DNA of 64,000 bases, from the NCBI GenBank assembly GCA_963989245.1, contig OZ022339.1:44173344-44237343 (forward strand). Reading direction: 5' to 3'. Under the pieces are notes generated by a model. It was not told the origin of the DNA. It was given only the letters and a program-made list of their open reading frames with translations, and ran no database searches. Both the position numbers and the translations under genes were made by a program. Shown here piece by piece: positions 1 to 11,500 of the stretch (the first letter of the stretch is position 1; each line of letters starts with the position of its first letter). This DNA comes from Nansenia antarctica (Eukaryota > Chordata > Actinopteri > Argentiniformes > Microstomatidae).

Positions 1-274
1 GATTTAAGTTGTGACGGTATATATGTCTGCATTCACTTCCCATCACGGTCCTCAGAGTTGCAGCCTGGATTTTCTTGTCCTTTTCAGTTATGCCAGTAAC
101 GATGACATAGTCCTCATATTCGGCCCGGAATATGTCCCAATTGACGCTCCAATCGCCCGTGAAGCTCATGGGTGAAGGGGGTGGAAAAGTAATGGCTGCC
201 ATGCTAGCTATCGTTGCTCGCTGACTTGTCTCGTCTTCTAAAGTCTCCGAATCACTTGATTCCGATCCAGACAT
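1..274 (-). CDS. Partial gag-like ORF of a retrotransposon
   Basis: Reading the minus strand from an ATG at 274-272, the frame stays open to the window edge (about 91 codons, C-terminus outside). The N-terminus is Ser/Glu/Asp-rich. It is followed by a Trp/Phe-rich stretch (SFTGDWSVNWDIFRAEYEDY) and then a Lys-rich segment with AATLRTVMGSE. This resembles the start of capsid-like Gag proteins of Ty3/gypsy-type elements. A tRNA-primer-binding-site-like sequence lies about 55 bp upstream of the ATG in the same orientation, as expected for an LTR element. No protease or reverse transcriptase is in view. Alternative: a domesticated gag-derived gene. The open frame is seen; the family is inferred from pattern. 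Confidence 0.5.
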   Translation of the reverse strand, partial: MSGSESSDSETLEDETSQRATIASMAAITFPPPSPMSFTGDWSVNWDIFRAEYEDYVIVTGITEKDKKIQAATLRTVMGSECRHIYRHNLN

Positions 275-329
275 AGGCTACTCTACCTGTACTCACTTCA
301 TATTATCCAATATTCCGCTAACGTGAGTT

Positions 330-347
330 CAGCAGCTTCTGACACCA
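330..347 (-). promoter_or_regulatory. Candidate primer-binding site next to an LTR end
   Basis: On the minus strand the sequence is TGGTGTCAGAAGCTGCTG, directly preceded by ...CAAACA. A sequence starting TGG right after an LTR ending in CA is the usual layout for a reverse-transcriptase primer-binding site. The LTR would occupy plus coordinates from 348 upward. Its outer end could not be fixed because the partner LTR is outside the window. Confidence 0.4.
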
Positions 348-855
348 TGTTTGTGTATGGTATGATGCAGCAATGATGACAGACACGTGTATCAAGTTCA
401 GCCATGTAATATCAAAGTGAAGGGAACAAGCACCTACACACGGGTCATGCAGAAACAAGCAAACAAGTCGATAGCCGATGGCATCGATCTAAGTAGACCC
501 GTAACAGTTTATCATGAACACACACACTACGACGATGAATCCTGGACTAGATACCCTACCTACTCTTCTCACTCTCATTCACTGCAATGTTATTGGGGGC
601 GGCTTCGGAGCGGTTTACTTTGTATACGCATTTTGGGTAAGGCATCTCCTTCCTAACTCCTTTCGTTGGAGCGGCAAAATAAACATATCACATGGTTTTT
701 CATTCAGTTAAAACATATACAATACAAAAGGTACAGGGGTTACAGCAACTTGCTGAGGGCACAGGCACTTCATCATGCCGACGCACGTTTCTGCAGTTAA
801 GTGGTTTATGTTGCACGTGATCAATCAGGAAGTGTCAATCTCGCGTCTTTCCTAC
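348..855. other. Non-coding; putative LTR of the minus-strand element
   Basis: No gene is supported here. The first part, from 348, is the likely LTR next to the candidate primer-binding site. Short ORFs in this stretch (387-656, 514-711) have no recognisable domain and look like chance frames. Confidence 0.3.
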
Positions 856-863
856 CTAGAAAG
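856..863. repeat. Left 8-bp target-site duplication of the hAT element
   Basis: CTAGAAAG occurs immediately outside both transposon ends (also at 5297-5304). Confidence 0.85.
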
Positions 864-910
864 CACTGGCGGACTCAGGGGGGGGCAGATGCGCCCACGG
901 ATGAAAACGT

Positions 911-1006
911 CGCGCTAAAGTGCCCTTTTGAGTGGAGAAATTCGCGCTAAAGTGCCCTTTTGAGTGGAGAAATTCGCGCTAAAGTGCCCTTTTGAGTGGA
1001 GAAATT
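911..1006. repeat. Three tandem 32-bp subterminal repeats of the hAT element
   Basis: Units at 911-942, 943-974 and 975-1006 are essentially identical, each starting CGCGCTAAAGTGCCCTTTTG and continuing AGTGGAGAAATT. They begin 47 bp inside the left terminus. Subterminal repeats are where hAT transposases commonly bind. A related GTGCCCTTTT string occurs near the right end at about 5241. Confidence 0.85.
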
Positions 1007-1819
1007 GAGAGGACGTGCCCTATTGGCTGCCCTTCCAATGGGAAAACATAGCAAGAAAATTAAATAACGTGTCTTAATGAGTGCTCTGTTAGTGGATACA
1101 ATGTGATGCAGCTTACTAGGGCAGGCTTTCCCAAAGTGATGACAGTCTAGGGGCGTTGCCAAATAGTTAAACCCTGCTTACATTCAAAACACATTATATG
1201 GCCATCAGCAAATATTTTCTGCGTTTTTGCATGGGGCCGATGGGCTAATATCTAGCTAACATTTAGATGTTTCTCGATCTGCACTGTTCTGCACTGACAA
1301 AATTAATTGTTGCCAATGATTAAACAATAACCTTTAAAATACTAATTCCCAATCCCATTGTTGAAAACATACTATTCCATCCATTTCAGTTTTAGACACA
1401 CCCCCTCTCAAATGTTCAGATGATGTCAGAGAAGGCTTTTAATGGGCTTTTAATGGGCTTTTAATGCTTTTAATGCTCTAACCTGGAAAAAGGACACCCT
1501 TTGTAATCCCCACTGCTACCCAGTTAACTAACACTACTTTACATTGTTAGCAGGCTCACAAAACAAGCTGTGGGTTGACTAGCGATGTGTCATTGATTTT
1601 CAACGTTTAGCTCGCGCTTTTATTTTGAAGTTGCGAAAATGAAAACAGAAGACTATAATGTCATAATGTGCCTCTTGTTGTCTTTCAGAGAACAGAAATG
1701 CTAAACTGCCGACATGTTTGCTGTAATTATATGACTTGGTAGTAGGCAGTCATCACAGAGTTTTGTTGCTCTATTGGACCTTGTCAACCAGTTGCAAGTT
1801 ATCCAAAAACAGAGGGGCG

Positions 1820-3881
1820 TTCATTCCACAGGGAGTGGTATCAAGATAATCCCTGGCTAGAATATTCTATGGAAAGTGATTCTATGTTTTGTTTTGGTTG
1901 CCGACTTTTCTTGAAAGAGGAAAAGTATGAGAATAAAGTAGCTTGGAGTTAGGGGAGTTAACAATTGGAAAAAAGGCACAGACAAAATTAAGGAGCATAA
2001 ACAAACAGAAGCACATATGGTAAGCATGGTAAGATGGAGCAACTTCAAACAGAGACCACTGGAAGAGGCTTTCAGGAGGGCAGACATAGAAGGCCAAGCC
2101 AAAAGAGAACAGGAACAACAACGAAACAGGGAGATAATGACAAGACTGGTGGACATCACATTGTATCTTGCACGGCAAGATGGGGCGTTCAGGGGTCATG
2201 ATGAAAGTAGTACATCTTTGAACAAAGGAAATTTCCTTGAACGTGTACAGCTACTTGCAAAATATGACTCCACCATCAAAATGCACCTTGATAACATCAA
2301 CCACATCCAGTCTCAATAGAAAAAACCACAGACATCACTGTTGTCCTATAAGACACAGAATGACATAATCAATGCCCTTGCCACCTACAGTATGTCAGAA
2401 GAGTAATTCTCAAAGAAATGGATGAGTCCAAAATATTCTCCATTCTCTTGGATGAGACAACTGATGCTTCTCATGTCGAACAAGTGTCCTTTGTTGTTCG
2501 CTTTGTCCATCAGATGGAAATCAAGGAGAGATTTTTACAAGTTTGTGACGTGAGCGGAACAACAGCAAAATAATTGGAAAATGTTGTGATGACAGTCCTT
2601 GAGGAGAATAGATTAAAAGTGGAAGACATCAGGGGCCAAGGCTACGATGGAGCCGCAAATATGAGCGGAAGCTACTACGGTCTGCAGTCACGAATTCAGA
2701 GCCACAATAAGAAAGCTTTATACGTGCACTGCCATGCCCACTGTCTCAACCTGGTCTTGGTGGAGAGTGCCAAATCAAGCCAGCATTTTGTTCGGTTTTT
2801 CAACTTAGTTGAAAGTCTGTACACCTTCATAGCCAGATCTCCAAAACGCCACGCTGCGTTCGTGAAAATGCAACAGACCATGTACCCTGACCAAAGAGTC
2901 TGTGAGTTGAAAAGGCTGTCTGACACACGGTGGGCATGTAGAGAAGATGCTCTGAGATCCCTGAAGAAGGTCCTTACTGCTGTGGTGAAGCTGCTTCAGA
3001 ACATGGCTGATAGTGATCCACCAGATCCACCAGAGATTGCCACACCCGTCTTCAATGAGACTGCCATCGCATCTGCTTCGCTTCAGAGAAAAGACCTCGA
3101 CTTGTCATTATCATACACCATTGTGGAGGGGGTCATACAAAGAGTGACAGCTATGAGGAAGGATGAAGAGTTCAAGGTGCTTTTTTCAAATGCAAAGGGG
3201 CAAGCAGAGGCAGCAGGCATTGAGGTGCCAGAAGAAATACCTGGACAAACCAGACGGAGCAAGGTACCTCAAAGGTACAGGTATAGCTCTGAATCTGTTA
3301 CGGAGGAGTACCAAGCCCAAGACTTGGAGGAACACTACCGGGGCAAGGTGTTCTTTACCTTTCTTGACATACTCTCGCATGAGCTACACCGTAGATTCAA
3401 GGGGATGGATGACACGCCTACTGGGTCAATCCTAACAGGTCTTCTCTGCCTTACCATCTCAAGTCACTGGAAGGGCATGACAAATGACAGAGCTGCTCTA
3501 TCTGTCAGAGATGTGTGCCAGTTTTATGATGCAGAAGAAGAGAATGTTGTCTCCGAACTGAAGGTATTCCACTCTTCATATGCTCTCCCCTCCAACAATA
3601 TCACAGCTGCGCTTAAGTGCCTTAAAGACAATAATGTGGAATCAGTTTTCCCAAATCTAACTATGCTCCTCAAAACTTATGCTACTATCCCAGTGACAAC
3701 TGCTTCAGTAGAGCGATCATTCTCAAAACTGAAGCTGATCAAAACCCAGCTCAGAAACCGATGTGGGGAAAAAAGGCTCTCTGATCTCATGCTGCTTTCA
3801 ATTGAGAGGGATATCCCAATTGATCGTAATGAAGTCATAGACATATATAAACACATGGCCCAAAGAAGAATTCTGCTATGA
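1820..3881 (+). pseudogene. Degenerate hAT transposase (TTF finger, DDE core, hATC)
   Basis: At about 1828-1953 one frame reads FHREWYQDNPWLEYS followed by MFCFGCRLF, a TTF-type zinc finger as in ZMYM/hAT proteins; stops follow. An open stretch at 2017-2319 and one ending at 2570 (with ILLDETTDASH, the first catalytic Asp region) precede the largest open piece, 2574-3881. An in-frame TAA at 2571-2573 separates the last two. The large piece carries GQGYDGAANMSG, a conserved transposase motif, and near its end TTASVERSFSKLKLIKTQLR, the hATC dimerisation core with its Glu. The 2574 frame opens with TTG, so it is not a genuine start. The gene is interrupted by at least two stops and probably introns or small shifts. 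The family is clear; the activity of this copy is unlikely. Confidence 0.85.
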
Positions 3882-4606
3882 CTCCACTACCCACCATCTC
3901 CCTTCCGTTGCAGCAATGGCATCTGTCCATGCTTCTCCTGCAGCAAGCGCCCAACCAATATGCACCTTTGTTTGGACATGCAGAGTGATTTTCAAAATGA
4001 GACACTCATGACAATATTTTTAATTTCCAGTTACAGTAACAGTCATGTAATCTAATGTTGGGTCTTAAAATCATATTTTTTCATATAATTGTCTTGTTTT
4101 TTTTGTGTAGTTTGTAGCTTAATCATATATTTCTTTATTTCTTGATCTGTTGAAGATAGTCCTGTCCATAGGTAGGTAACTTGAGCCTAGGCTGGGGGGA
4201 TGGGCTGTTTATTATGGTGGGAGGCTAGGGGGATGGGAGAGCCTCGGTTCATTGTTTTGTTTGTGAAGCATTAGTTGAAATGCAGGTGCAAATGACTGAG
4301 TGGCAGACATTGTATATGGTTTCCTAGTTCTGATTTGTTTTGACAATTTTCAAGGTTTGGTTTTATTGTGTGCTTGATTGCATTTTAAATGTTCTAATAT
4401 TTCAAAGTTTGCTATTATTGTAATTCTGTATGCTCTCAGTTTGACAATAAATCTGAGTCAAACTTCATTTTCTATATATTTTTCTTTGAGTGGGTAAATG
4501 TACAGAGGTGAATGGGTTAATTTTCAAAACAAGTGAGAAAACTGTTGAATTTGGATGGAATTTATACCTATAGTGATGTGATATAATTCGTTTTACAAAA
4601 GAAAAT

Positions 4607-5040
4607 AAGATGAGAAAGGTCAAATGGCACTGATGGTGCCAAAATGTCTCCAAATGGCACAATTTGGTTGTCCGCCTAAACATACCTGTACTAAAACAGG
4701 TACAAAGTTGCACTGGCTCACATTACTAGCATCTAATTTGGCGTAAGTACTCATCAGACCATGGAGTACTGATTCCTAGATGATTTGGGCTACCAGCTCA
4801 GGTTTCCAAGGTGATATTCACTCTAAAAGCTGTCGTTTTTTTAGGCAGAGAGTGAATTTGAGATGTTTCACAATGTTCTAGCTCTATTTACTCTGACACA
4901 GTAGATATATTTTGATTTTGACACTTTGATTCTGCCACCCCACAGGTGTTAGCTTTCATTTGATAGCAAGATCATTATGAAAGCCCTTGTGAGCAGAAAA
5001 CCAAAAAATAGAATGGATATAAACAGGTTAACATATAGCA
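4607..5040 (+). repeat. Dispersed repeat, copy 1 (other copy at 62832-63305)
   Basis: About 400 bp matches 62832-63305 in direct orientation. Shared landmarks in order are ATGAGAAAGGTCAAA, TACCTGTACTAAAACAGGTA, GGAGTACTGATTCCTAGATG and CCACAGGTGTTAGCTTTCAT. It lies inside the right half of the hAT element. This copy lacks about 45 bp that copy 2 carries before GAGCAGAAAACC. Confidence 0.85.
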
Positions 5041-5296
5041 TGAAAATAACAAAAAAAGAATCTTTGGAGGTGTTTGTGAAATAAACATTTTAAAGGTGTA
5101 TTGTTCCCTATGTGTTTTTATCATAGAGGTGTATACTTTTAATCTGGATTGCCTAGACTACATAATGTTAATCTTAATCCATACATGACGCATCATAGCT
5201 TTTTCCTCGCTGATGGGGTCCCATGTCGTGCAGTACGGTAGGTGCCCTTTTTTTTCTTTTCGCCCCTGCCCTTCAAACAGCCTGAGTCCGCCACTG

Positions 5297-5304
5297 CTAG
5301 AAAG
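5297..5304. repeat. Right 8-bp target-site duplication of the hAT element
   Basis: CTAGAAAG is identical to 856-863, directly after the terminal CCACTG of the element. Confidence 0.85.
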
Positions 5305-5690
5305 TGATATGTATATGAAATGTATACTTCACCGACACCAACAACATCAAATTAAATCAAAATCAAATCTGTTTAATGCTCATTTACACAATATACAGGA
5401 TAATGTAATAATGTAATGACATGCTTTAGGGTAAGCATCTCCTCAACAAAGCAACAAATAGACAATATCAATATCAATTTAAAATGCAATGTCATAATAA
5501 TAACAAAACGAGGGAACACTAATAATAGCAAAAGGGCTCTCCAGAGTCGTACTTTAGCCAGCTGTAGAGTCGTCTAGAAGGAGTATGTCTCCCCGTATGT
5601 CTGCCACACCTGTATGAGAGTTCTCAGGAACACATCGCAATGTGTGACAGAGTCCCAACTCCACCCACACCTCACCCCTTGAGACGTCTT
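5305..5690. other. Intergenic, repeat-derived sequence
   Basis: No gene is seen. AT-rich DNA with a CAAAATCAAATC-like tail at about 5354 resembles the poly-repeat end of a minus-strand retroposon. It ends where the first connexin's upstream exon begins. Confidence 0.3.
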
Positions 5691-5776
5691 TTAGATTCTC
5701 ATCGGTGGGGGCGCAGTGAAGCCTGTTTCTCCGCTCCGGATACGTTTACGGTTCTCTTTTAACGAATATTGAAAAT
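5690..5776 (+). other. Likely 5' non-coding exon of the gjb4-like gene
   Basis: A GC-rich stretch ends in a strong splice donor (GAAAAT|GTAAGT, GT at 5777-5778). The matching acceptor, TCTTTCTATAG, is at 6381-6391, 111 bp before the connexin ATG. A non-coding first exon followed by one coding exon is the standard connexin structure. The upstream limit is uncertain. Confidence 0.5.
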
Positions 5777-6502
5777 GTAAGTTCATGATTTGTTTGTGTT
5801 TTCATATGTTCCACGATAGTCAACATGCTGTCAGCCAATACGATAACTACTGCGATAGGTTTGCATTTCAGATAAATGTTGGATCGATTTTATTGTTGTG
5901 AGCACGAAGCCCATGCACTTCGTTATGTACATTTTCTTGAGCGCACCAGAACGTTTTTATCTACCTTTTCCTTTATCTGTTGATTAATAAGCTACAATAA
6001 ATGTAATTATGTCACCAAACTCTTTGTTCACAGTTGGAAAAGTAGCTTGTGTGATTAAGAGCGATCATCTTTAGGCTACTTTCTTAAGTTTTGCCATGTG
6101 CCTTAGGGTGTCACTTGCCACTTGCCCTAAGAATCAGATATTTTTTTGAAAAATCTGAGTGTATAGCATGAATGTATTAGCACACTCACTATGCATCTCT
6201 TATCAAAGTAATCACTTGGATTCATTTCTCACAAGGCTGTTGTGATAGCAATTTGTGTGTTTTTGCGTTTTCTTTTTTTTTTCGGGGGGGGGAATTAAGG
6301 TAATGTGAAACCAGTCGTTTTAAACAAGCTTGTGTTCTTTCTCATGTTATGTAAAGAAAGGCCTAATCTCCCCCACTCTGTCTTTCTATAGATTGCAAAA
6401 ATTCCGGATTTTGACTATACTCCGAAACCAACTTGTGAAGGACTCCTCTCTCTTCCTCCATCTTAACTTCCATCAGAGAGGAGTGAGTGAGTGAGCTCCA
6501 CA

Positions 6503-7303
6503 ATGAACTGGGCGTTCCTTCAGGGCCTCCTCAGTGGGGTGAACAAGTACTCCACGGCGTTCGGCCGTGTGTGGCTGTCCATCGTCTTCCTCTTCAGGGT
6601 GATGGTGTTTGTGGTGGCCGCTGAGAAGGTGTGGGGTGACGAGCAGAAGGACTTCAAATGCAACACAGCCCAGCCTGGTTGCCATAACGTCTGCTATGAC
6701 CATTTCTTCCCCGTCTCCCACGTACGGCTGTGGGCCCTCCAGCTCATCTTTGTCACCTGCCCCTCGCTGCTGGTGGTCATGCACGTGGCTTACAGGGACG
6801 AGCGTGAACGGAAACACCGGCTCAAGTACGGCGAGAACTGCCGTCGCCTCTACAAGAACACCGGCAAGAAGCGTGGCGGCCTGTGGTGGACCTACGTCAT
6901 GACCCTGGTCTTCAAGATCGCTGTGGACGCCACGTTTGTTTACCTGATCTACCGCCTCTATGAAGGCTACGACTTCCCCTCCCTCATCAAGTGTGAGCAG
7001 AAGCCCTGTCCCAACGTCGTGGACTGCTTCATCGCACGGCCCACTGAGAAGCGCATCTTCACCATCTTCATGGTGGTGACCAGCCTGGCCTGTATCCTGC
7101 TGTCCGTCTTCGAGATTGTCTACCTGGTGGGCAAGCGCTGCAAAGAGTGCGTCACCTCCATCCACAACTCTCGCCAGGTGGCCATGGCCACGTCGCTGGT
7201 CGGTGGCAAGAATGGAAACCTGGTTGAGTCCAACTCAATCAGGCTGGCGGGCAAAGGCAAGCCTGATTCCCCTGCCCCAGCATACAGCGTAGTTGTCGCT
7301 TGA
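6503..7303 (+). CDS. gjb4: Beta-type connexin, gjb4 / Cx30.3-like
   Basis: A single-exon 266-residue gap-junction subunit, the same length as human GJB4. Six such proteins make a hemichannel, and two hemichannels dock between neighbouring cells. The N-terminus MNWAFLQGLLSGVNKYST is connexin-typical. The four membrane segments lie at about 20-40, 75-95, 128-150 and 185-208. The first extracellular loop has the C-X6-C-X3-C pattern (Cys53, 60, 64). The second has C-X4-C-X5-C (VKCEQKPCPNVVDC). These cysteines form the docking disulfides. The ATG at 6503 is chosen over the upstream GTG because MNW is the conserved start. The acceptor at 6390-6391 places the whole CDS in exon 2. Paralogue gjb3 lies 5.9 kb downstream in the same orientation, matching the GJB5-GJB4-GJB3 cluster of mammals. 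A gjb5 assignment is also possible, as the tail is short and unlike either. Confidence 0.9.
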   Translation: MNWAFLQGLLSGVNKYSTAFGRVWLSIVFLFRVMVFVVAAEKVWGDEQKDFKCNTAQPGCHNVCYDHFFPVSHVRLWALQLIFVTCPSLLVVMHVAYRDERERKHRLKYGENCRRLYKNTGKKRGGLWWTYVMTLVFKIAVDATFVYLIYRLYEGYDFPSLIKCEQKPCPNVVDCFIARPTEKRIFTIFMVVTSLACILLSVFEIVYLVGKRCKECVTSIHNSRQVAMATSLVGGKNGNLVESNSIRLAGKGKPDSPAPAYSVVVA

Positions 7304-8415
7304 GTTAGAGACTGGACAGAGACTATACAGACTGTATGAGAGACAGAGAGGGGGTGAAAAGAAGAAGCCCTATGGTAGACCTGGAAGGCCAACAGGAAAT
7401 TATCTCCCAGGCCTCAGGATAAGCACAACTTCTCTATGTAGACTTTTAAGTATGGCTACTCATTGGAACTGGTTGGCGATTGACCCGCCTGGATGAATTG
7501 TGTACTTATTACTGTTGTGCCACTAACCTGTGGACATTTTCAGAAAGTTTGTAATTCTTGTCTCTTGAGTGATTTTTTTCTGTATTTTTTTTTAAATACA
7601 ATTTTCCATAGCCTTATCAAAATGGAATGTGCGCACTGTCAATATTCAAAAGGCCATCATAGTTTACAGATGAAGTTGTCTTCAACAACTACCGTGTGGC
7701 AGAAAACAAGCCAGTGTCTTACAGGGTCTCATCTGCACGATGACATAGAACACTCTGTCTCAGTTTGTTTACAATGAATCAACAAAATGAGTCACTTTAA
7801 GCCATCGATCATTTGGAAGAAGGAAGGTTTCACAAGCGCTTAGGGCTAGGCAATGTATTATTTGTGTTTACTGCCACGCCTCACGTTACCATTGCTATGC
7901 AAAAAGGCTTGAATTCTTTCCACACACTAAAATACTATTCTTTCTCTTCTTTAAGGTTGTTGGATATAGATCAATTTATTTTACAGATAACAGAAAAGAT
8001 TGAATTGTTTCTATGGATTTTATTTCTGGTCATCCTGATGATTTTATCCATAGGTTATGCACAATCATGACTTGAAATATGATGCTGTGTTTACTGTTCC
8101 AAGTTTGTGTCGTTTGATGTTGTAGGTTCTCAAATACATCCACTTAGCAAAAAAGTCAGTAGACGTGTTGATTTAGTGTGCCTGTAAACATTGTTTACAG
8201 TGCGTACAGTTTGTATACATTACATGGATGTAAACAATGATGACTAAGCTTGGAGATGTTTGCATATTTGTATATTAGTTAAGTTACAGTTTAACTGTTT
8301 AACTACAATTTGTTGTTTTTGTAACCATTTTTTGGATAAAGAATATTGCACTTTTCGGGAATACTGAATTGTTTTTCTCTCCAATATTCATAAATAAATA
8401 CGTTAATGAAAACGA
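7304..8415 (+). other. 3' UTR of the gjb4-like gene
   Basis: AT-rich non-coding sequence follows the stop. An AATAAA signal at 8393-8398 is the likely poly(A) signal. Short ORFs inside (7493-7777, 7813-8070) have no recognisable domain. Confidence 0.5.
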
Positions 8416-8482
8416 AGAATAAGGGTTTTTGGTAGATAGATTACAATGCTTAATAATGCTTAAATGCTTAATAATGATTACA

Positions 8483-8530
8483 ATTGTCTGTAACGAATCA
8501 AAGCATCTGCTTTGATTCGTTACAGACAAT
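8483..8530. repeat. Perfect 23-bp inverted repeat with 2-nt spacer
   Basis: The left arm 8483-8505 (ATTGTCTGTAACGAATCAAA then GCA) and right arm 8508-8530 are exact reverse complements separated by TC. It lies just beyond the gjb4-like poly(A) signal, next to an AATGCTTAAT-type local repeat. Confidence 0.9.
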
Positions 8531-11500
8531 ATTCAAATGAGGCATTATTTACATTATTTACTGAGTCACGCATCAGGATCATGACTGTATTGGAGACACC
8601 AGATCATATGAATGAGTATTTCTCATCCGTTCAGTAAGACTGACTCACTCAGACCAATTCACTCATACCATTTCAGTAGTGTCCAAAGGACAATCCTCAC
8701 ATTTAGTAAGTAGAGATTAGAACATGTAGCGTATTGAGCAACATTCTGACTGTGTAAATGGACTGGTATTATGGACAGAGGTGGGGTCCCCAGCCGAACC
8801 TGTCAGTCAGGCCCAGGGACCAACCCAGTGGAGGAATTTAGCCTGCAAGTCTCAGGGACAGGCTCTGGGTGGGGGACTCTATTAGCAAGGGAAGGCGAGA
8901 TAAGAGGGATGCTATGTGTCTGAAGGTGAAAATGGAGATAAGATTAACTTGAACAAGTCTCATTTTTTCACAAGTTGGATTTCAGTCATTCAACCCAGGG
9001 AGGGTTTTTGTTCAAAAGAAAGTAGTCAAACAAGGAATCAAGGCGGGACCAGGTCTATTGGCACAAGGAATGTAAGCAGCCTTCTTCACAGTTGGCAGGT
9101 TGGTCTGTCGGTCTATGCAATAAAACATCACAACCCAGGGGGTACCTTTTTGTCCTGCCATAACTCCTTCTCATCTTCTTTGTATGAACACGTTCCCCCT
9201 GTTTTCACCGTCTAACAGAGAAGAACACAGACAGACACACACTCAGAACATTATCTTTCCTGTTGAGTTGTGTCTGCGTGTGGAGACATGTGGTTGAGTC
9301 ATGGGATGCATTCCTTCAGGTGCGCCCGGCAAACTGCCTGGACCAGTTCTTACGACTGGAGCCAAAAAGGAACTTTCCACCTCCTCCCTACTTCTTCAAG
9401 TGTGTAAACTAGGGTCAGGCTGGCCTGGGAAAATGTTGACTTAAACTTAAAGTACTTAGAAGAGCCCAACAGCCATTTCCTTGAAGTATATGGGGGAGGA
9501 TCATCTCTAATGATACATGATGACTTTGAGACGTATGGGGATCCATCACTAGAAAGCAGTAACATCCTCTGTCTCTTATCTGTATGTGGTTGCATTGAGT
9601 GTCTGATTGAGCCAATGTCTGCCAAACATACTGTATGTGTTTTTGTTCAACTGATAAAGGGTCGCACACCTGGAGTAATGGACACAACACACAATAATGA
9701 TGTATGAAGTTTGTTAAAGAAATATAATTTCAAAAGCTCTTTGGTTCTTGTTTTGTGTGATGTTCCACTGAAGGGTATAACGTGATGGCATTGAATGGAG
9801 GTAACCCTCCAAGCAGAGCTGACATGTTCTAACATGGACTAGACAAGACCAGCAGACTTTAGATGTTCTTTTCCATTCACCCCTGACAACTGGGAAATGT
9901 TGGATGCCCACGACCATTCTCCCAAAACAATCTGCTCTTGTTTCAGCCTGAAAAAAGACAAAGCTCTTTGTCCTAAGAACATCAAAACAGCATGACAGTA
10001 CTATGACAGTATATTATGTAAGTGCTATGGGAAAGCTTATTTCCAATGTGTAAATAAAATTAGCTTGTTAAAGTGGGTGGGTGGTTGTGGCTTAACAATA
10101 AGAAGACATGAGCTGTAGTCCAAGTCTTGGAAATTGTCTTCTAGTTATGTTAGTGAAAGCCCTTCAATTTACTGTCCTCCCAATTAACATTGATATGTAG
10201 CTGAAATGTAAATAGGTGAACATAAGGCATAATAAATAAGGCATAATAAGATGATACATTTAATCCATTGTTTTCTGAAACAATCTCATCAGTGTAACTT
10301 TCGAAACAAAGAAAAAGAAAGGAGAGCCTCAATGTGTTGAATGAAATTGGTGTAGAAGAGTAGAATAACACAATGGGAAAAAAAAGTCATCGTAAGTGAC
10401 AGGAGATATGATAAGGAATTAGTTTGCCTTCATGATAAAAATGATGGAAGAATATGAATTCTCTAGCTGAGAGTGCCCCCCACACGTTCCCTCCCCACTG
10501 AACTCCCTGGGCCCCAATGGTGGAGATCACATTTTGATAAGGGGGTCTTGGGGCAAAACGTATTTTTGAAAAATGTTTAATTCTAATTTCTATTGACCTT
10601 CGAGAAAAGGATAAAGACATATTTTCGCCTTTGCATTTTGATGTGACTGTATTACCATGAGCTCTGTATACAATTCATACATTGACTACTACTTTACCAA
10701 AGTAAAACAAAGTAAACTATCTAAAAATATTGGTCTTCACCACCCACTGCTTAAGCCCTTCTGCTGTAGTGCCTCACCTTTCCACAATAAGAAGTTACCT
10801 AGCAGCAGTCACGTCTTTGGAGCTTTCCACCAATCAGGTATAAGGATCAGCAGCAGAACAAAAACGTATTCATCTCTGGGTGTGGCAGCCTATTACGTTA
10901 GTGAGACATTCTGGAACAAGTTTCAACTGATGTTCATGGAAACCGGAAGTTAGGAACACAAACAAATAAACCCAAACATTTGTGGGTTCCTCCTTTCAGA
11001 GTGTCCACTGTGTGGATGATAGAATGGGGACATGGAAACATGGACATCTCTATCTATCAATAATATGATAATAGCCTATCTATATTTATTGTTAATGTGT
11101 AACGGAACATATGGCTGATCTCGTTGTGGGATTTTTATTTTGAAAGGCCTCTATTGTCAGCCTCAGCTTCAGCAGCATCATAAACATACTCACCACACCG
11201 GATGATGTCATTGTAGGTACTGTAACAGCCAACAGTCAATAGAAATAAAATCTTAGGATAGATAGTGTCCATCCACACTGACTGACCTGACCTGACTTGT
11301 CATTCAGAGGATGTAGGTCACATTAGAATGATGACAGTTGTCGTAAGACAGTGGCGTCACACTGCTATCCACTATAGTGATGGCCCTAAAAAACACTAGG
11401 GTTCCCTGTTGCTCATCTGAAAAGTCCTTAAGACTGATTTGGACTGTACCGTAGCCTTGTCATTAGCTTCAATTGTAAGTACAAATGTGTCTGTTTCCTT

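Larger units (their letters stand above)
864..5296 (+). mobile_element. Complete-looking hAT DNA transposon (about 4.4 kb)
   Basis: The element is flanked by an identical 8-bp target duplication, CTAGAAAG, at 856-863 and 5297-5304. Its ends are inverted repeats: the left end begins CACTGGCGGACTCAGG and the right end, reverse complemented, begins CAGTGGCGGACTCAGG (15 of 16 match). An 8-bp duplication and CAGTGGCGG-type ends are hallmarks of the hAT superfamily. Inside is a degenerate transposase with a TTF-type finger, a transposase core and a C-terminal hATC dimerisation region (about 1800-3881), and an AATAAA at about 4446. Three 32-bp subterminal repeats lie near the left end. In-frame stops indicate this copy cannot itself make a full transposase. 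Confidence 0.88.

Noticed and set aside
911..1006. CRISPR-like repeat array
   Set aside because: The repeats are directly adjacent without spacers, and the genome is a vertebrate's.
6473..7165. 230-residue ORF antisense to the gjb4-like gene
   Set aside because: A shadow of a GC-rich coding exon; the sense frame has all connexin motifs.
8483..8530. Perfect hairpin considered as a microRNA precursor
   Set aside because: The 2-nt loop and exact 23-bp stem are too short for a typical precursor, and it lacks bulges.
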